Source: Deltaproteobacteria bacterium (GTDB taxonomy: Bacteria; Desulfobacterota; Desulfarculia; Adiutricales; Adiutricaceae). From it: 6,042 nucleotides of DNA. The position numbers and the translations under genes are program-made. The DNA lies in the NCBI GenBank assembly GCA_031267005.1, contig JAIRZX010000241.1, positions 1 through 6,042 on the forward strand, given 5' to 3'. The notes below the pieces were generated by a model. The model was not told the DNA's origin. It ran no database searches and was given only the letters and a program-made list of their open reading frames with translations. Shown piece after piece: positions 4,676 to 6,042 of the stretch. Position 1 is the first letter of the stretch, and each line of letters starts with the position of its first letter.

Positions 4676-5827
4676 ATGAGCGATAAGATTGACTATTACG
4701 AAGTCCTCGGCGTGAGCCAGGACGCCGACGGCGAAACGATAAAGAAGTCCTACAGGTCGCTGGCGCTCAAGTACCATCCGGACCGCAACCCCGGAGACGG
4801 CGAAGCCGAGGAGCGCTTCAAGGAGGCGGCAGAGGCCTACGCCGTGCTCTCAGACTCCGAAAAGCGCCGGGTCTACGACCAGTACGGGCACAACGGGCTT
4901 TCCGGCATGGGCGGGGGCGGCGGCTTCGGCGGCTTCGGCGGCTTCGAGGACGCCTTCCACGGTTTCGGCGACATATTCCGAGGCTTCTTCGGGGGCAGCG
5001 GCTCAAGCGGCCGCCAGGGGCCAAGACGAGGCGAGGATCTGTCCTACGAGCTGGAGATTGACTTCGTCGATTCGCTCCTCGGCACAGAGCGCGTGATAAG
5101 CATCCCCAAGGAGGAGAACTGCCCGTCATGCGGAGGCTCTGGCTCCAGGACCGGGCGCCGCGAGAGTTGCCCGCAGTGCCGGGGGCAGGGCCAGGTCTTC
5201 CAGGGGAACGGCTTCATCCGCATGGCTTCCACCTGCCCCAGGTGCATGGGCCAGGGGACCGTCGCCTCCGACCCCTGCCCAGACTGTTACGGCCAGGGCC
5301 GGGTCAAGAAGCGCAGGGAGATAAACGTGAGGATCCCGCCCGGCATCGACTCCCAAAACCGCCTCCGCTACCAGGGACGGGGCCACCAGGGCATCCAGGG
5401 GGGGCCCCCGGGGGATCTTTTCGTCGAGATCACCGTGAAACCCCACGATCTGTTCAGCCGCGAGCGCAACCACGTCCTGCTCGAGAAGAAGATCGACATG
5501 ACCCTCGCCTCCTTGGGCGGCGAGCTGGAGATCCCCACCGTGGAAGGCGAGGTCCGCAAAGTGGAGGTGCCGCCGGGCAGCCAGAACGGGAAGCTCCTGC
5601 GCCTGGAGGGACTGGGCTTCCCTACCCTGGGCGAGCCTTCCCGCAGGCGGGGCGACCTTATAGTGGCCTTGAACGTCGTAGTCCCGAAGGATTTGACCGA
5701 GCGCCAGAAGGAGCTTTTGATGGAGTTCGCCGAGCTGGAGGAGGTGAAGAAGGGCGAGTCGATTTTCAGCGGCATCCGCCGCAAGGTGGGCGCGAAGATC
5801 AAGAACGTTACCGGCCGCCGCCGTTAG
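4676..5827 (+). CDS. dnaJ: Molecular chaperone DnaJ (Hsp40)
   Basis: A complete 383-aa DnaJ, close to the usual ~375 aa. DnaJ delivers unfolded proteins to DnaK (Hsp70) and stimulates its ATPase in the cytoplasm. The J domain spans ~6-70, starting DYYEVLGV, with the essential HPD at 34-36 and the EAYAVLSD helix. A Gly/Phe-rich linker (~77-110) includes three GGF repeats from a 9-nt DNA repeat at 4922-4948. The zinc domain has four intact CxxCxGxG motifs at Cys149/152, 165/168, 187/190 and 201/204. Motif spacing is 16-22-14, one residue shorter in the first gap than E. coli DnaJ. A C-terminal substrate-binding and dimerisation region follows (RIPPGID..., GGPPGDLFVEI, TLGGELEIPT-like). The ATG at 4676 is chosen because the conserved J domain begins six residues later; a weak GGGAA lies ~15 nt upstream. 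Stop is TAG. dnaK and grpE are not in the window, so dnaJ stands apart from the common grpE-dnaK-dnaJ cluster here. Confidence 0.97.
   Translation: MSDKIDYYEVLGVSQDADGETIKKSYRSLALKYHPDRNPGDGEAEERFKEAAEAYAVLSDSEKRRVYDQYGHNGLSGMGGGGGFGGFGGFEDAFHGFGDIFRGFFGGSGSSGRQGPRRGEDLSYELEIDFVDSLLGTERVISIPKEENCPSCGGSGSRTGRRESCPQCRGQGQVFQGNGFIRMASTCPRCMGQGTVASDPCPDCYGQGRVKKRREINVRIPPGIDSQNRLRYQGRGHQGIQGGPPGDLFVEITVKPHDLFSRERNHVLLEKKIDMTLASLGGELEIPTVEGEVRKVEVPPGSQNGKLLRLEGLGFPTLGEPSRRRGDLIVALNVVVPKDLTERQKELLMEFAELEEVKKGESIFSGIRRKVGAKIKNVTGRRR
4922..4948 (+). repeat. 9-nt tandem repeat in the dnaJ Gly/Phe linker
   Basis: GGCTTCGGC occurs twice exactly at 4922-4939 and continues as GGCTTCGAG to 4948, encoding the GFG-GFG-GFE part of the Gly/Phe-rich linker. 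Such repetition is normal for this flexible linker, which helps control DnaJ action on DnaK substrates. Copy number may vary between strains. Confidence 0.85.
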
Positions 5828-6042
5828 GGTCCGGGGAGGGCGGGCCAGCGGGGCTTCCGGCGGGCGCTGCGGACCGGGCGGACCCCTCCGGGGCCCCCGG
5901 CTATTTCGTGCCTTCCAGGACTCCCTGCCTATCCGCCCTCCCTGGCCTTCCCGCCACCCGCCCTCCCGGGCCGTCCCGCCTACCGCCTTCCCAGGCCGTT
6001 CCGCCACCCCCCCCCGAGGGATTTTTCCCGTCCCCGGCCCAT
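5828..6042. other. Pyrimidine-rich region downstream of dnaJ
   Basis: No gene is supported. Just after dnaJ the sequence is G-rich (5828-5880), then it switches to C/T-rich on the + strand. I see no clean hairpin plus T-run, so no intrinsic terminator is called for dnaJ. A C9 run is at 6007-6015. A small GGGA-TTT-TCCC inverted repeat follows at about 6018-6029 but is too weak to call. The long minus-strand open frame across 5126-6007 is a by-product of high GC opposite dnaJ. Confidence 0.55.
5933..6007 (+). repeat. Imperfect 25-bp tandem repeat, three units
   Basis: Three adjacent 25-nt units lie at 5933-5957, 5958-5982 and 5983-6007. Each begins CCGCC(C/T)TCCC, has a GGCC core at units' positions 12-15, and ends (T/C)CCGCC(AC/TA). 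A more diverged unit with a one-base shift may precede them at 5908-5932 (GCCTTCCAGG...CTGCC). The period is not a multiple of three and the repeat is in no supported gene, so it is a non-coding tandem repeat. Confidence 0.7.

Noticed and set aside
5126..6007. 293-aa minus-strand ORF opposite dnaJ and its downstream region
   Set aside because: It is antisense to conserved dnaJ codons and then runs into the 25-bp non-coding repeat, with no family resemblance.
5908..6007. CRISPR array
   Set aside because: The 25-bp units are directly adjacent with no spacers, and no cas gene is present.

Overview
The window is mostly very GC-rich DNA from a bacterium. A complete dnaJ anchors the right half, and a lower-GC accessory stretch of about 3 kb occupies the left half. 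The style of the AAA ATPase and of the decayed transposase suggests a member of the Desulfobacterota (deltaproteobacteria in the broad sense), possibly host- or gut-associated. That is an inference from remembered family resemblance, not a measurement.

Layout. Bases 1-538 hold no gene I can support. The first ~280 are C/T-rich, and 319-464 hold several small inverted repeats and a plausible promoter. Bases 560-2284 encode a large single-gene ATPase: an AAA/STAND-like P-loop domain followed by a PD-(D/E)XK nuclease-like C-terminus, with an HTH-looking segment between them. Bases 2409-3455 are a decayed DDE transposase gene broken by an in-frame TAG and carrying a 9-nt tandem repeat. It is probably the core of a dead insertion sequence whose ends may lie near 2366 and 3609. 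Bases 3452-3676 are an AT-rich scrap with a short doubtful ORF that faintly recalls a HicA-type toxin.

From 3770 the DNA returns to chromosomal character. A near-consensus sigma-70 promoter precedes a small helical hypothetical protein (3847-4278). A gene-free, pyrimidine-rich spacer of about 400 bp follows, then dnaJ (4676-5827). The two genes are co-oriented and could share the promoter, although the long spacer makes a separate dnaJ promoter possible. The last 215 bases are again pyrimidine-rich and carry an imperfect 25-bp tandem repeat.

Function. DnaJ is the Hsp40 co-chaperone of DnaK. The ATPase is an accessory protein of unproven role. Its ATPase-plus-nuclease architecture is compatible with a defence or mobile-DNA function, but no partner gene is visible. 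No CRISPR array, tRNA or rRNA was recognised. The most interesting items are the HTH-like insertion in the ATPase, the amber-interrupted transposase, and the repeated C/T-rich intergenic sequence.
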